Shown here: positions 52,069 to 59,518 of the stretch, in pieces
Layout: each line of letters opens with the position of its first letter
Position numbering within the stretch: position 1 is the first letter of the stretch
Assembly: GCF_017303275.1 (NCBI RefSeq)
Contig: NZ_JAFKOJ010000004.1
Location: forward strand, 359,523 to 423,522
Source: Bacillus sp. NTK034
GTDB lineage: Bacteria > Bacillota > Bacilli > Bacillales > Cytobacillaceae
Length of the DNA stretch: 64,000 nucleotides
Direction of reading: 5' to 3'
Position numbers and translations under genes: made by a program
Notes under the pieces: model-generated
Databases searched by the model: none
Seen by the model: only the letters and a program-made list of their open reading frames with translations
Told to the model about the DNA's origin: nothing

Positions 52069-52443
52069 ATGGGAATTTTCGATGGTTTTATCGGCAATGC
52101 ATCTGAAGCGGACATTAATGAGGTTCAGGAGGAATTTGCAGCAGTCCTTGCCCCGAGTGAACAGGTTGAAAAAGCATACAGGCTCGTCCGCGATTTATTC
52201 ATTTTTACAAACAAGCGCCTGATTCTGGTGGATAAGCAAGGAATCACAGGGAAAAAAATCGAGTATCATTCCATCCCATACAAAAACATCACCCACTTCA
52301 GCATTGAAACTGCAGGCAGCTTCGATCTGGAGGCCGAATTAAAAATTTGGATCTCAGGATCAGACGAACCAATAGAAAAGCATTTTAATAAAAACTTGAA
52401 CATATACGAAGTGCAGAGCGTGCTTGCTGAATATGTACTATAA
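52069..52443 (+). CDS. Bacterial PH-domain protein (DUF1696, YvbH/YozO-like)
   Basis: This 124-residue protein is a single bacterial pleckstrin-homology domain: LVRDLFIFTNKRLILVDKQGITGKK, YHSIPYKNITHFSIETAG and ELKIWISG are typical. The function of these stand-alone domains is unknown; they form ring-like oligomers in known structures. TGGAGGTTGG precedes the ATG. It has its own terminator. Confidence 0.87.
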   Translation: MGIFDGFIGNASEADINEVQEEFAAVLAPSEQVEKAYRLVRDLFIFTNKRLILVDKQGITGKKIEYHSIPYKNITHFSIETAGSFDLEAELKIWISGSDEPIEKHFNKNLNIYEVQSVLAEYVL

Positions 52444-52477
52444 ATCCCCTTGCTATTAAAGCCAAGGGGATTTTGCT
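52441..52477 (+). terminator. Terminator of the PH-domain gene
   Basis: AAATCCCCTTG and CAAGGGGATTT arms with a 10-11-nt loop. Confidence 0.9.
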
Positions 52478-52533
52478 TGTAGTCTTGGTGGAGTTTTCAT
52501 AAAATTAAATTATCTTACTAGAGGATGTGAGTG

Positions 52534-53463
52534 ATGATAAACAAACTCCGTTTCGAACCAAAGGAACTGGAAATCCTCCGCTTTCTGTCCCGCCGCCTGG
52601 AACTGCCTTTGAAAAATGAAAATCAGTATCTATAATTAGAGAAGGGCTATGCAGGCGAGCAGCATTTTGACAGGGAGCTTCAGGACTTGCCAGATTCTTG
52701 CATTATTATAAATGATCTATTGCTGGAAAACGGCAGCACCCATTTTCAAATCGATACTCTTCTTATCACCGGCGGCACCATATTTATCTTTGAAGTGAAA
52801 AACTACGAAGGGGACTATTACATAGAAAATGAAAGATGGTATTCCCTGCTATCCAGAACAGAAATAAAAAACCCCCTCCTCCAGCTGCAAAGAAGCGAAA
52901 CCCTTTTACGGGGCCTCCTTAAAGAATTCGGCTACCATCTTCCCATCAAATCACATCTGATCTTCATTAATCCCGGCTTTCAGCTTTATCAAGCTCCTAT
53001 CAATATTCCTGCAGTATTTCCTTCGCAGCTTAAACGATTCCTGGAGAAATTAAAAAATATCCCTAATGCGGTTAAATCGAGAAACCCGAAGCTGGCAGAG
53101 CAGTTAAATGCCCGCTGCTTGAAGGAGAATCCCTATGTGTGGATTCCAGAATTTACATATGGCCAATTGAGGAAAGGGATTATATGCAGTACGTGTACTT
53201 CGTTTTTAGCCCCCTTCACTCAAGGTTACTTAAAATGCGGGGAATGTGGTTTGAAAGAAAAAGTGGACAATGCGGTACTTCGCTGTGTGAAAGAATTTAG
53301 GGTTTTGTTTCCTGATAGGAAAATTACTACAAATGCAATAGTGGATTGGTGCGGTGGTATTGGTTCTGGGAAAGTGGTCAGAGGATACTGGGGAGAAATT
53401 ATGAGAAAAAGGGGAGGGGGAAAGCTTCTTATTACCAAGCATGCCAAATGGAAGAAAAAATGA
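52534..53463 (+). pseudogene. NERD-domain (nuclease-related) gene broken by an in-frame TAA
   Basis: An ATG at 52534 with GAGG 9 nt upstream opens a frame that reads MINKLRFEPKELEILRFLSR, hits TAA at 52633-52635 after 33 codons, then continues in the same frame for 276 more codons. The part after the stop has the NERD signature (GYAGEQHFDREL) and a nuclease-like core, D in FQIDTLLITGG and E-x-K in FEVKNYEG. A C-terminal Cys pair (CSTCTS, CGECGLKE) looks like a zinc ribbon. A single base change would restore the frame, so decay is recent, or it may be a sequencing error or a rare readthrough. The start at 52687 has no ribosome binding site. Confidence 0.8.
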
Positions 53464-53510
53464 ATGGAGGTCAGATAGATTAATAGTAGCAAGGGAATTG
53501 GGAAAAGAAG

Positions 53511-53762
53511 GATTAACGCCGAAAATAGGAGAGAGGAGAGAAAATGGTAGTTAATCGGATGGATTAATGCCGAAAATAGGAGAGGGGAGAGAAAAATGGT
53601 AGTTAATCGGATGGATTAACGCCGAAAATAGAAGAGGGGAAAGAAAAATGGTAGTTAATCGGATGGATTAACGCCGAAAATAGGAGAGGGAAAGAAAAAT
53701 GGCAGTTAATCAGCAGTATTTGCGACGAAAAAAAGAGAAACAAGAGAGTATGGTAATTAATA
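53511..53762. repeat. 52-bp tandem repeat, four units plus a decayed fifth
   Basis: Units at 53511-53561, 53562-53613, 53614-53665 and 53666-53716 each start GATTAACGCCGAAAATAG (one copy GATTAATGCC), continue with a GA-rich tract and ATGGTAGTTAATCGGATG, and are nearly identical. 53720-53762 is a degenerate continuation. The array fills the 360-nt gap between the convergent NERD pseudogene and patB. The GA-rich tract resembles a ribosome binding site and is followed by ATG-GTA-GTT-AAT-CGG-ATG-GAT-TAA, a 7-codon frame repeated in copies 1-3. Confidence 0.9.
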
Positions 53763-53784
53763 AAAACCGCGATATCCCAGCACA

Positions 53785-53814
53785 CAAAAAAAGCACGGCT
53801 CAGCCGTGCCTCCG
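53785..53814 (-). terminator. Terminator of patB
   Basis: On the minus strand GGCACGGCT and AGCCGTGCT arms are followed by seven T. Confidence 0.88.
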
Positions 53815-53823
53815 CAAACACTA

Positions 53824-54993
53824 TTACGCAAAAGCTCTTTTCAGCCTCTCCAGCCCTTCCGCCAATACTTCATGCGGGCAGGCAATATTCATCCGGACGA
53901 AGCCTTCACCGCCGGGACCGTATTTCGGCCCTGGTTCCAGGGCGAGTTTCCCTTTTTCCAAAAGGCTTTGGCGCAGTTCGGCATCAGTTAATCCCAATCC
54001 GCGGCAATCAAGCCATAGAAGATAGGTGCCATCCGGCTCCATCAGGCGAATACCTGGGAGGTGTTCCCCAATAAACTCCGCAGCAGTTCTTTTATTCTCA
54101 GCCAAATAATCCATTAGACCATCGAGCCATTCTTCACCATGGCGGTAAGCTGCTTCCATGCCGATAATTCCAAAGGCGGATAGCGTGAAGAATCCTTGCT
54201 TGTGCTGTTCTGCCTGAAAAGCCTTCCGCCGCTTCTCATTGCTTATAATGGCAGCTGAAGCTTGAATCCCTGCAAGGTTCCAGGTTTTTGTCGGAGCTAT
54301 GCAGGTGATTGTGAGGTCTGCAAATCGCGGATCCAGTGAAGCAATGGAATAATGCTTATGCCCTTTATAGATTAAATCAGAATGGATCTCGTCAGAAAGA
54401 ATAAGGCAATCATATTTAACACATAGCTCCCCTATTTTCCTCAGTTCCTCTTCTGTCCACATTCGGCCGCCCGGATTGTGCGGATTGCAGAGAAGGAATA
54501 GCTTCACGCCCTCTTTCAATTTGTTTTCAAAATCGGCAAAATCAATCTCGTACCGGCCATTCTCGAGTTTCAATTGAGAATTAACGACAGTGCGCCCATT
54601 CTGTTTAATCATCTCAAAGAATGGAGTATATACCGGAGACTGCAGCAATACTTTATCCTCTTTTTCAGTAAAAGCCTGGATGGCAGTTGCGATGGAGGGA
54701 ACCACTCCCGTGCTGTATAGAATCCACTCATTTTCGATTTTCCAGCCATGCCGCTTGTTAAGCCACTGTCCGATAGATTCTGCAGTAGAATCCGGTGCAT
54801 ACGTATATCCGTAGACCCCATGAGCCATTCTGTCTTCAATCGCCTGCTTTACTTCTTCAGGAGGCTGAAAGTCCATGTCTGCTACCCACATAGGCAGTAC
54901 ATCGGATCTGCCAAAAACCTCCCTGGTCCGATCCCACTTAACAGAAGCTGTATTTTCTCTGCTGATTTTTTGATGGAAATTAAAACGATTCAA
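53824..54993 (-). CDS. patB: Cystathionine beta-lyase (PatB/MalY family)
   Basis: This 389-residue PLP enzyme cleaves C-S bonds (cystathionine to homocysteine, pyruvate and ammonia). The PLP Lys is in APTKTWNLAGIQAS. LPMWVADMDFQPPEEV, LLCNPHNPGGRMW and ILSDEIHSDLI are family blocks; ALEPGPKYGPGGEGFVRMN is near the C-terminus. It matches B. subtilis PatB throughout. The TTG at 54993 fits the AAGGCGGTG ribosome binding site better than the GTG at 55002. In B. subtilis patB is followed by kinB; here it is not. Confidence 0.9.
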   Translation of the reverse strand: MNRFNFHQKISRENTASVKWDRTREVFGRSDVLPMWVADMDFQPPEEVKQAIEDRMAHGVYGYTYAPDSTAESIGQWLNKRHGWKIENEWILYSTGVVPSIATAIQAFTEKEDKVLLQSPVYTPFFEMIKQNGRTVVNSQLKLENGRYEIDFADFENKLKEGVKLFLLCNPHNPGGRMWTEEELRKIGELCVKYDCLILSDEIHSDLIYKGHKHYSIASLDPRFADLTITCIAPTKTWNLAGIQASAAIISNEKRRKAFQAEQHKQGFFTLSAFGIIGMEAAYRHGEEWLDGLMDYLAENKRTAAEFIGEHLPGIRLMEPDGTYLLWLDCRGLGLTDAELRQSLLEKGKLALEPGPKYGPGGEGFVRMNIACPHEVLAEGLERLKRAFA

Positions 54994-55105
54994 TCCTGTC
55001 ACCGCCTTAAGAATTCTTTTATGTACCCTGACTCTATGATATGATATTGATGCTAAAAATTAAAATATGCGGCTCAATCGGCCGAATAATAAAAAGGTGA
55101 TATAC

Positions 55106-55366
55106 ATGGAAATTCAGCAAACGAATCTTTTGCTTGTCTACACCCTGGATCAGTGGGATCCATTTGGAGTGGGGCCGGGTAATTATGATACTGAAATTGC
55201 GGATTCAGTCCAGGCAGTCCATGATTTAAATGATTTAATGAAATTGGCCAGGAAGATTCAATCCATTTATGAATTTTCGTTTGAGGAAATCATTCCTTTG
55301 GAAAAATGCAAAGAAATCTCAGGGCGTCTTCTGGAAATCAAGAATAATGGCTCCTGTGCTATATAA
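55106..55366 (+). CDS. yugE: YugE protein (DUF1871)
   Basis: This 86-residue acidic protein (MEIQQTNLLLVYTLDQWDPFG...) matches YugE/DUF1871, with the conserved WDPFGVGPGNYDTEI. It has no known function; structures of relatives show a small helical bundle. AAAAGGTGA precedes the ATG at 55106. It is divergent from patB and convergent with yugF, as in B. subtilis. Confidence 0.87.
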   Translation: MEIQQTNLLLVYTLDQWDPFGVGPGNYDTEIADSVQAVHDLNDLMKLARKIQSIYEFSFEEIIPLEKCKEISGRLLEIKNNGSCAI

Positions 55367-55368
55367 GA

Positions 55369-55414
55369 TAAAAAACGGCAGCTCTCAGACGTTGGGGCTG
55401 CCATTTTTTATTGA
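55369..55414. terminator. Bidirectional terminator yugE/yugF
   Basis: AAAAACGGCAGC and GCTGCCATTTTT arms flank a loop of about 13 nt. Confidence 0.85.
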
Positions 55415-55428
55415 CAATACTATACTCC

Positions 55429-56277
55429 CTATACACTCTCCTGTACCCGAACGGTATTCATAAAACTCCTGATGTGCTTCAGAACATCTTCCGGCCGTTC
55501 TTCCGGCACTAGATGCCCGGTATCTTTTAAAACCACCAGCTTGGAATTTTTCAAATCCTTATTCAAACGTTTGCCGATATGAAGCGGGACGACTCTGTCC
55601 TGTTCTCCCCAAATTAAAAGACAAGGTGTTTCTATTTTCTTCAATGCAGAGGCAGGCATATCGCCTTCTCTGTCGCGGATCATCCTTGTTAATGCCCGGA
55701 AAATATCGTCCTCTAAGAATGGCGACAAATATCCGTAAAGCATTTCATCATCTATCATGGAATGATCGTAGACAACATTTTTTAAATTTTGCTTTACCCC
55801 TGAGCGCTGAAGATATAATTTAACATACAGATGAAAGAAAGGTATGTAGCTTGAAAAAATGACATGCGGCTTCATTCGCTTCATATATCCGGAACTGCAC
55901 AGCAATATTGCCTGGTCTACGAGTTCAGGCTTGGAGTGTGCGACATTTAAAACAATCTGGCCTCCCATGGAATGCCCTACTAAAGTAACTTTTTCAAATC
56001 CCAGCTTTTCTGATAAGCGGATAACCGTGTCCGCCAGGTTTTTGTATGAGTAGATGAACTGCTGGGATTTCCCGCTTTTGCCGAAGGGCGGCAAATCCAT
56101 TGATACCACATTGAATTCCGTTTGCAGCAGAGGAATCAGCCTCCGATAGCTAAAGGTGGATGACAGAAAACCATGCAGCAGAACCAGAGTATTCATGGAG
56201 GACTCATGCTGGTAGTATTCATAATAAACATCTGTTCCATTAATTGGCTCTGTTCCTGAAAAAGTCGCTTGTATCAT
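55429..56277 (-). CDS. yugF: Alpha/beta-hydrolase (YugF)
   Basis: This 282-residue soluble hydrolase has the catalytic triad Ser in LVGHSMGGQI, Asp in WGEQDRVVP and His in DTGHLVPEE. The oxyanion-hole HG is in LLHGFLSSTFSY. The substrate is unknown. CAGGAGGGGAAGG precedes the ATG. It lies between yugE and alaR in the same arrangement as B. subtilis. Confidence 0.9.
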   Translation of the reverse strand: MIQATFSGTEPINGTDVYYEYYQHESSMNTLVLLHGFLSSTFSYRRLIPLLQTEFNVVSMDLPPFGKSGKSQQFIYSYKNLADTVIRLSEKLGFEKVTLVGHSMGGQIVLNVAHSKPELVDQAILLCSSGYMKRMKPHVIFSSYIPFFHLYVKLYLQRSGVKQNLKNVVYDHSMIDDEMLYGYLSPFLEDDIFRALTRMIRDREGDMPASALKKIETPCLLIWGEQDRVVPLHIGKRLNKDLKNSKLVVLKDTGHLVPEERPEDVLKHIRSFMNTVRVQESV

Positions 56278-56396
56278 TGGCCTTCCCCTCCTGGTCCCAG
56301 TTTTACTTTATTTTCCCCTTAAACTTAATCTTGACACATATGATTTTAAAGAAATTAATAAATAATGAAAGTGACACATTTATTTTCCGAAGTTTT

Positions 56397-56405
56397 TGCT
56401 ATAAT
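56397..56405 (+). promoter_or_regulatory. Extended -10 promoter of alaR-alaT
   Basis: TTGCTATAAT includes a TGN extension and a perfect -10 (56400-56405), 47 nt before the alaR start. No good -35 is seen at 17 nt. A further TTGACA (56332-56337 region) lies upstream. AlaR may autoregulate here. Confidence 0.5.
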
Positions 56406-56451
56406 GTAACTATTTTATAGAGTAAATCACTAAAGAATGGGAGCGACAAAG

Positions 56452-56955
56452 GTGAAATTAACTGAAAAGCAAATAGAGGTTTTGGAAATTTTAGAAAACA
56501 ACAGTGCGCGAATCCCTGTGGAAGACATTGCAAAAATGGCTGAATTAAGTAAAGCGGAAACTGAAACTATTTTAGATAAACTCGAGGAAATGAAAGTGCT
56601 TGTTCGTTATAATTCCGTTATTGACTGGTCGAAAGTCGACGGTCATGAAGGAGTTACCGCTATGATTGATGTGAAGGTCGCTCCAAAGCGCGGGGTGGGA
56701 TTTGATGAAGTTGCACAGAGAATTTACCGTTTTAAAGAAGTAAGGTCTGTCTATTTAATGTCCGGTGCCTATGATCTTTCTGTCATCATCGAAGGGCGTT
56801 CCATGAATGAGGTTGCCCGATTTGTATCAGAAAAGCTGTCGACTCTCGATTCTGTCTTATCGACAACCACACATTTTATTCTAAAAAAATATAAGCATGA
56901 CGGCACTATTTTTGAACAAAGTGAAGACGACAAACGAATTGTGGTGTCACCGTAA
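56452..56955 (+). CDS. alaR: Lrp/AsnC-family regulator (AlaR)
   Basis: This 167-residue regulator has an N-terminal helix-turn-helix (VEDIAKMAELSKAETETILDKLEEM) and a C-terminal ligand-binding RAM domain (VYLMSGAYDLSVIIEGRSMNEVARFVSEKL). The GTG at 56452 gives MKLTEKQIEVLEIL, the B. subtilis N-terminus, with GGGAGC 7 nt upstream; an ATG lies at 56437. It overlaps alaT by 1 nt. In B. subtilis AlaR activates alaR-alaT; alanine is the expected signal. Confidence 0.92.
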   Translation: MKLTEKQIEVLEILENNSARIPVEDIAKMAELSKAETETILDKLEEMKVLVRYNSVIDWSKVDGHEGVTAMIDVKVAPKRGVGFDEVAQRIYRFKEVRSVYLMSGAYDLSVIIEGRSMNEVARFVSEKLSTLDSVLSTTTHFILKKYKHDGTIFEQSEDDKRIVVSP

Positions 56956-58130
56956 TGAATGGAACTAAGTCTTATTTATCCAAAACGGTAGAAGAGCTGA
57001 AGCCCTCCGGGATTCGCCGCTTTTTTGATCTTGCTGCAGGAATGGAAGGAGTCATTTCCCTTGGTGTGGGGGAACCTGATTTCATTACACCCTGGTCAGT
57101 GCGTGAAGCAGCCATCCTATCCCTTGAGCAGGGATATACCTCCTATACGGCTAATGCAGGGTTAATGGAGCTTCGGGAGGAAATTGCAGGCTATATGCAG
57201 AAAAGCTTCAGAGTTTCTTATTCTCCCCAGAGTGAAATAATTGTGACGGTGGGAGCGAGTCAAGCGCTGGACATAGCTCTTAGGGCAATCCTCGATCCGG
57301 GTGATGAAGTCATTGCTGTAGAACCAAGCTTTGTATCCTATGTGCCATTAGTGTCTCTTGCGGGCGGTGTGCCTGTTCAGGTCCAAACTTTAAAAGAGAA
57401 TGGGTTTAAGATTCTGCCTGAGCAGCTGGAAAATGTAATCACTGACCGGACTAAAGCCATTATACTTTGTTCACCCAATAATCCGACCGGAACAATGTTA
57501 AGTGGAAGTGAACTGGAGGCCATCGCCCAAGTAGCTGAAAAGTACGATTTGCTGGTTCTTTCTGATGAAATTTATGCGGAGCTTGCTTATGATGGAGAGT
57601 ATACGAGTTTTGCCACAATCAGCGGAATGAAAAAAAGAACCATCCTGATCTCGGGATTTTCAAAGGGGTTTGCCATGACAGGCTGGAGATTGGGATTTGT
57701 CTGCGCTCCTGAGACGATCTGCCAGGCAATGCTGAAAATTCACCAGTATGCGATGATGTGTGCGCCTACGATGGCTCAGTTTGCCGCTCTGGAAGCCTTG
57801 AAAACTGGCAGATCAGATGTCGAGGATATGAAAAAGAGCTATAAGCGCAGGCGGAATTATTTCGTTCAGTCCCTAAATGAGCTGGGTTTAACATGTCATG
57901 TGCCGGGCGGAGCTTTTTATGCTTTCCCATCTATTGATAGTACGGGACTTTCTTCTGAAGAATTTGCAGAAAAGCTGCTGCTGGAGGAAAAGGTGGCGGT
58001 GGTCCCAGGCAATATTTTTGGCGAAAGCGGGGAAGGCCATGTACGCTGCTCTTATGCCACTTCCATGGAACTTCTGCAAGAAGCAATTAAGAGAATTGGC
58101 CATTTCTTAAAGCGAAACCAAAAGGCATAA
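56955..58130 (+). CDS. alaT: Alanine aminotransferase (AlaT)
   Basis: This 391-residue class I aminotransferase makes alanine from pyruvate. The PLP Lys is in SGFSKGFAMTGWRLGF. Other conserved blocks are GVGEPDFITP, CSPNNPTGTML and VLSDEIYAELAYDG (Asp and Tyr cofactor contacts), and C-terminal VPGNIFGESGEGHVRCSYA (Arg for substrate). Its start codon overlaps the alaR stop (TAATG), so translation is coupled. Orthologue of YugH/AlaT. Confidence 0.92.
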   Translation: MNGTKSYLSKTVEELKPSGIRRFFDLAAGMEGVISLGVGEPDFITPWSVREAAILSLEQGYTSYTANAGLMELREEIAGYMQKSFRVSYSPQSEIIVTVGASQALDIALRAILDPGDEVIAVEPSFVSYVPLVSLAGGVPVQVQTLKENGFKILPEQLENVITDRTKAIILCSPNNPTGTMLSGSELEAIAQVAEKYDLLVLSDEIYAELAYDGEYTSFATISGMKKRTILISGFSKGFAMTGWRLGFVCAPETICQAMLKIHQYAMMCAPTMAQFAALEALKTGRSDVEDMKKSYKRRRNYFVQSLNELGLTCHVPGGAFYAFPSIDSTGLSSEEFAEKLLLEEKVAVVPGNIFGESGEGHVRCSYATSMELLQEAIKRIGHFLKRNQKA

Positions 58131-58223
58131 AAAAAGGACAATCCACAACAGATTGTCAACTTCAAAAAGGGGGGAATACTAGAAAGCCTTACACTACAAG
58201 GCTAACCAGTATTCCTTTTTTAT
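58130..58223. terminator. Compound hairpin terminator between alaT and the xre gene
   Basis: A small stem (GACAATC/GATTGTC, 58137-58158) is followed by a larger nested one: GGAATACT with AGTATTCC outside and AAGCCTT with AAGGCTT-like arms inside (58172-58218), then TTTTTTAT. It should stop transcription from both sides. Confidence 0.78.
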
Positions 58224-58233
58224 ATACTCCCTT

Positions 58234-58602
58234 TTATAAAACTTTTTGATTATATTTGATTTCAAATAGCATTTGCATGACACGGAGGAAATCCTCCTCG
58301 CTGAATTCCTTTGCTTTGCGCAAGATGAGCTTAGCTTTTTTGGTGCCAATTTCACGCACAAGCTGTTCGATTTCATAATCGATACCTGACTGTCCCTTTT
58401 GAAGTTCCTGTTCAAGGAGCTCAGAAGCTGGAATATCGAGGGCGGTTGAGATTTTTAAAACAGTCTGGGTATCAGGAACCTGGTCTCCATTTTCATATTT
58501 TGCAATTGTCCCCGTTCCAACTCTCACTTTCAAAGCGAGCTGCTGCTGGGTTATATTTGCCCGTTCACGGTAAGCTTTAATGTTATGGCCGATATTTGAC
58601 AT
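58234..58602 (-). CDS. Xre-family helix-turn-helix regulator
   Basis: This 122-residue protein has an N-terminal Cro/CI-type helix-turn-helix (ERANITQQQLALKVRVGTGTIAKYENGDQ) and a helical C-terminal part (YEIEQLVREIGTKKAKLILRKA). No partner toxin is adjacent. GGGAGTG lies 8 nt before the ATG at 58602. Targets unknown; it may autoregulate. Confidence 0.82.
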   Translation of the reverse strand: MSNIGHNIKAYRERANITQQQLALKVRVGTGTIAKYENGDQVPDTQTVLKISTALDIPASELLEQELQKGQSGIDYEIEQLVREIGTKKAKLILRKAKEFSEEDFLRVMQMLFEIKYNQKVL

Positions 58603-58800
58603 ATCCATCACTCCCACTGTCAATTTCTTCAAGCTTTATTTTATCACTAGAAACCTAAGATCCATTCTTTACTTCATGAACATTTCGTTAACAAACAAAA
58701 AAAGATGTCTGCATATTGTTTGCGGATTGATTTATTATAATGAATGGCTGTCAGAATTATTTATGGTATAAAATGGATGTGAATGGCATTAAAATCATTT

Positions 58801-58829
58801 TTGATATTTTTGTGAAGTTATGATATAAT
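58801..58829 (+). promoter_or_regulatory. SigA promoter of yugI
   Basis: TTGATA (58801-58806), a 17-nt spacer ending TGA, and a perfect TATAAT (58824-58829) with an extended -10. It lies 52 nt before the yugI ATG. Confidence 0.8.
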
Positions 58830-58880
58830 TTTTTATTGCGTATAAAGAGATAAAATTTGAATTTAAATAGGAGTGTTTTC

Positions 58881-59279
58881 ATGTCTGAGAAAATCGAAGT
58901 AGGCAGTGTTATTACAGGAAAGGTAACAGGTATTCAGCCATATGGTGCGTTTGTGGCATTAGATGAGAATACACAGGGATTAGTCCACATTTCCGAAGTG
59001 ACTCATGGTTTCGTTAAAGATATCAATGAGCATCTTAAAGTGGGCGATGAAGTAAAGGTGAAGGTGCTATCTGTTGACGAAGAAGCAGGTAAAATTGGTT
59101 TATCAATCCGTGCAACAGAAGAAGCTCCACAAGCAGAAGCGAAAGCTAGAAAGCCTCGCAAGCGCCAGGCAGCTCCAATCAAAATGGAAGACGAATCTGC
59201 ACAGGGATTCAACACACTTAAGGATAAGCTTCAAGAGTGGATTGACCAGTCCCAGCGCGAGGATCTTATTAAGAAGTAA
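58881..59279 (+). CDS. yugI: S1-domain general stress protein (YugI/GSP13)
   Basis: This 132-residue protein has one S1 RNA-binding domain (VGSVITGKVTGIQPYGAFVALDE... LVHISEV... HLKVGDEVKVKVLSVDEEAGKIGLSIR, residues 5-75), followed by a basic linker (KARKPRKRQAAPIK) and an acidic helical C-terminus. B. subtilis GSP13/YugI is induced under stress and associates with ribosomes. GGAGTG precedes the ATG. A strong promoter and terminator make it a single-gene unit. Confidence 0.92.
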   Translation: MSEKIEVGSVITGKVTGIQPYGAFVALDENTQGLVHISEVTHGFVKDINEHLKVGDEVKVKVLSVDEEAGKIGLSIRATEEAPQAEAKARKPRKRQAAPIKMEDESAQGFNTLKDKLQEWIDQSQREDLIKK

Positions 59280-59282
59280 TAA

Positions 59283-59317
59283 AATGGATAAACCGGGTTT
59301 CCTGCCCGGTTTTTTAT
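59283..59317 (+). terminator. Terminator of yugI
   Basis: AAACCGGG and CCCGGTTT arms followed by a T run. Confidence 0.9.
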
Positions 59318-59350
59318 TTTTATTCAGATGCAAAAATTATTTGCTTGTTC

Positions 59351-59388
59351 GTGCAAAATGAGCGAGCGCTCGACAAATTCTTTTGCAC
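59351..59388. promoter_or_regulatory. Candidate activator site upstream of the NhaC gene
   Basis: GTGCAAAA (59351-59358) and TTTTGCAC (59381-59388) are perfect 8-bp inverted arms around the 10-bp palindrome CGAGCGCTCG (59363-59372). It lies about 95 bp before the -24 element, a typical distance for an enhancer-binding protein site. It shares TTTGCACC with the site before rocA. Confidence 0.65.
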
Positions 59389-59462
59389 CCATAGTTACAT
59401 AAAACAGAAGAAATATCTATTTTTTAAGATAAATAGTCTGAAAAATGTTGGAATTTTATATC

Positions 59463-59480
59463 TTGGCATTAATCTTGCAA
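59463..59480 (+). promoter_or_regulatory. Sigma-54 (SigL) -24/-12 promoter of the NhaC gene
   Basis: TTGGCAT-taatc-TTGCAA matches the sigma-54 consensus (TTGGCAC-N5-TTGCA) with the invariant GG and GC separated by exactly 10 nt, 39 nt before the start codon. Confidence 0.75.
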
Positions 59481-59518
59481 TAGTTAAACCAATTGCAACT
59501 TTTAAAGGAGGAACATAC

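Noticed and set aside
53699..54025. 108-codon plus-strand ORF running from the last 52-bp unit into patB antisense
   Set aside because: It starts in the repeat, crosses the patB terminator and overlaps patB in antisense; no domain.
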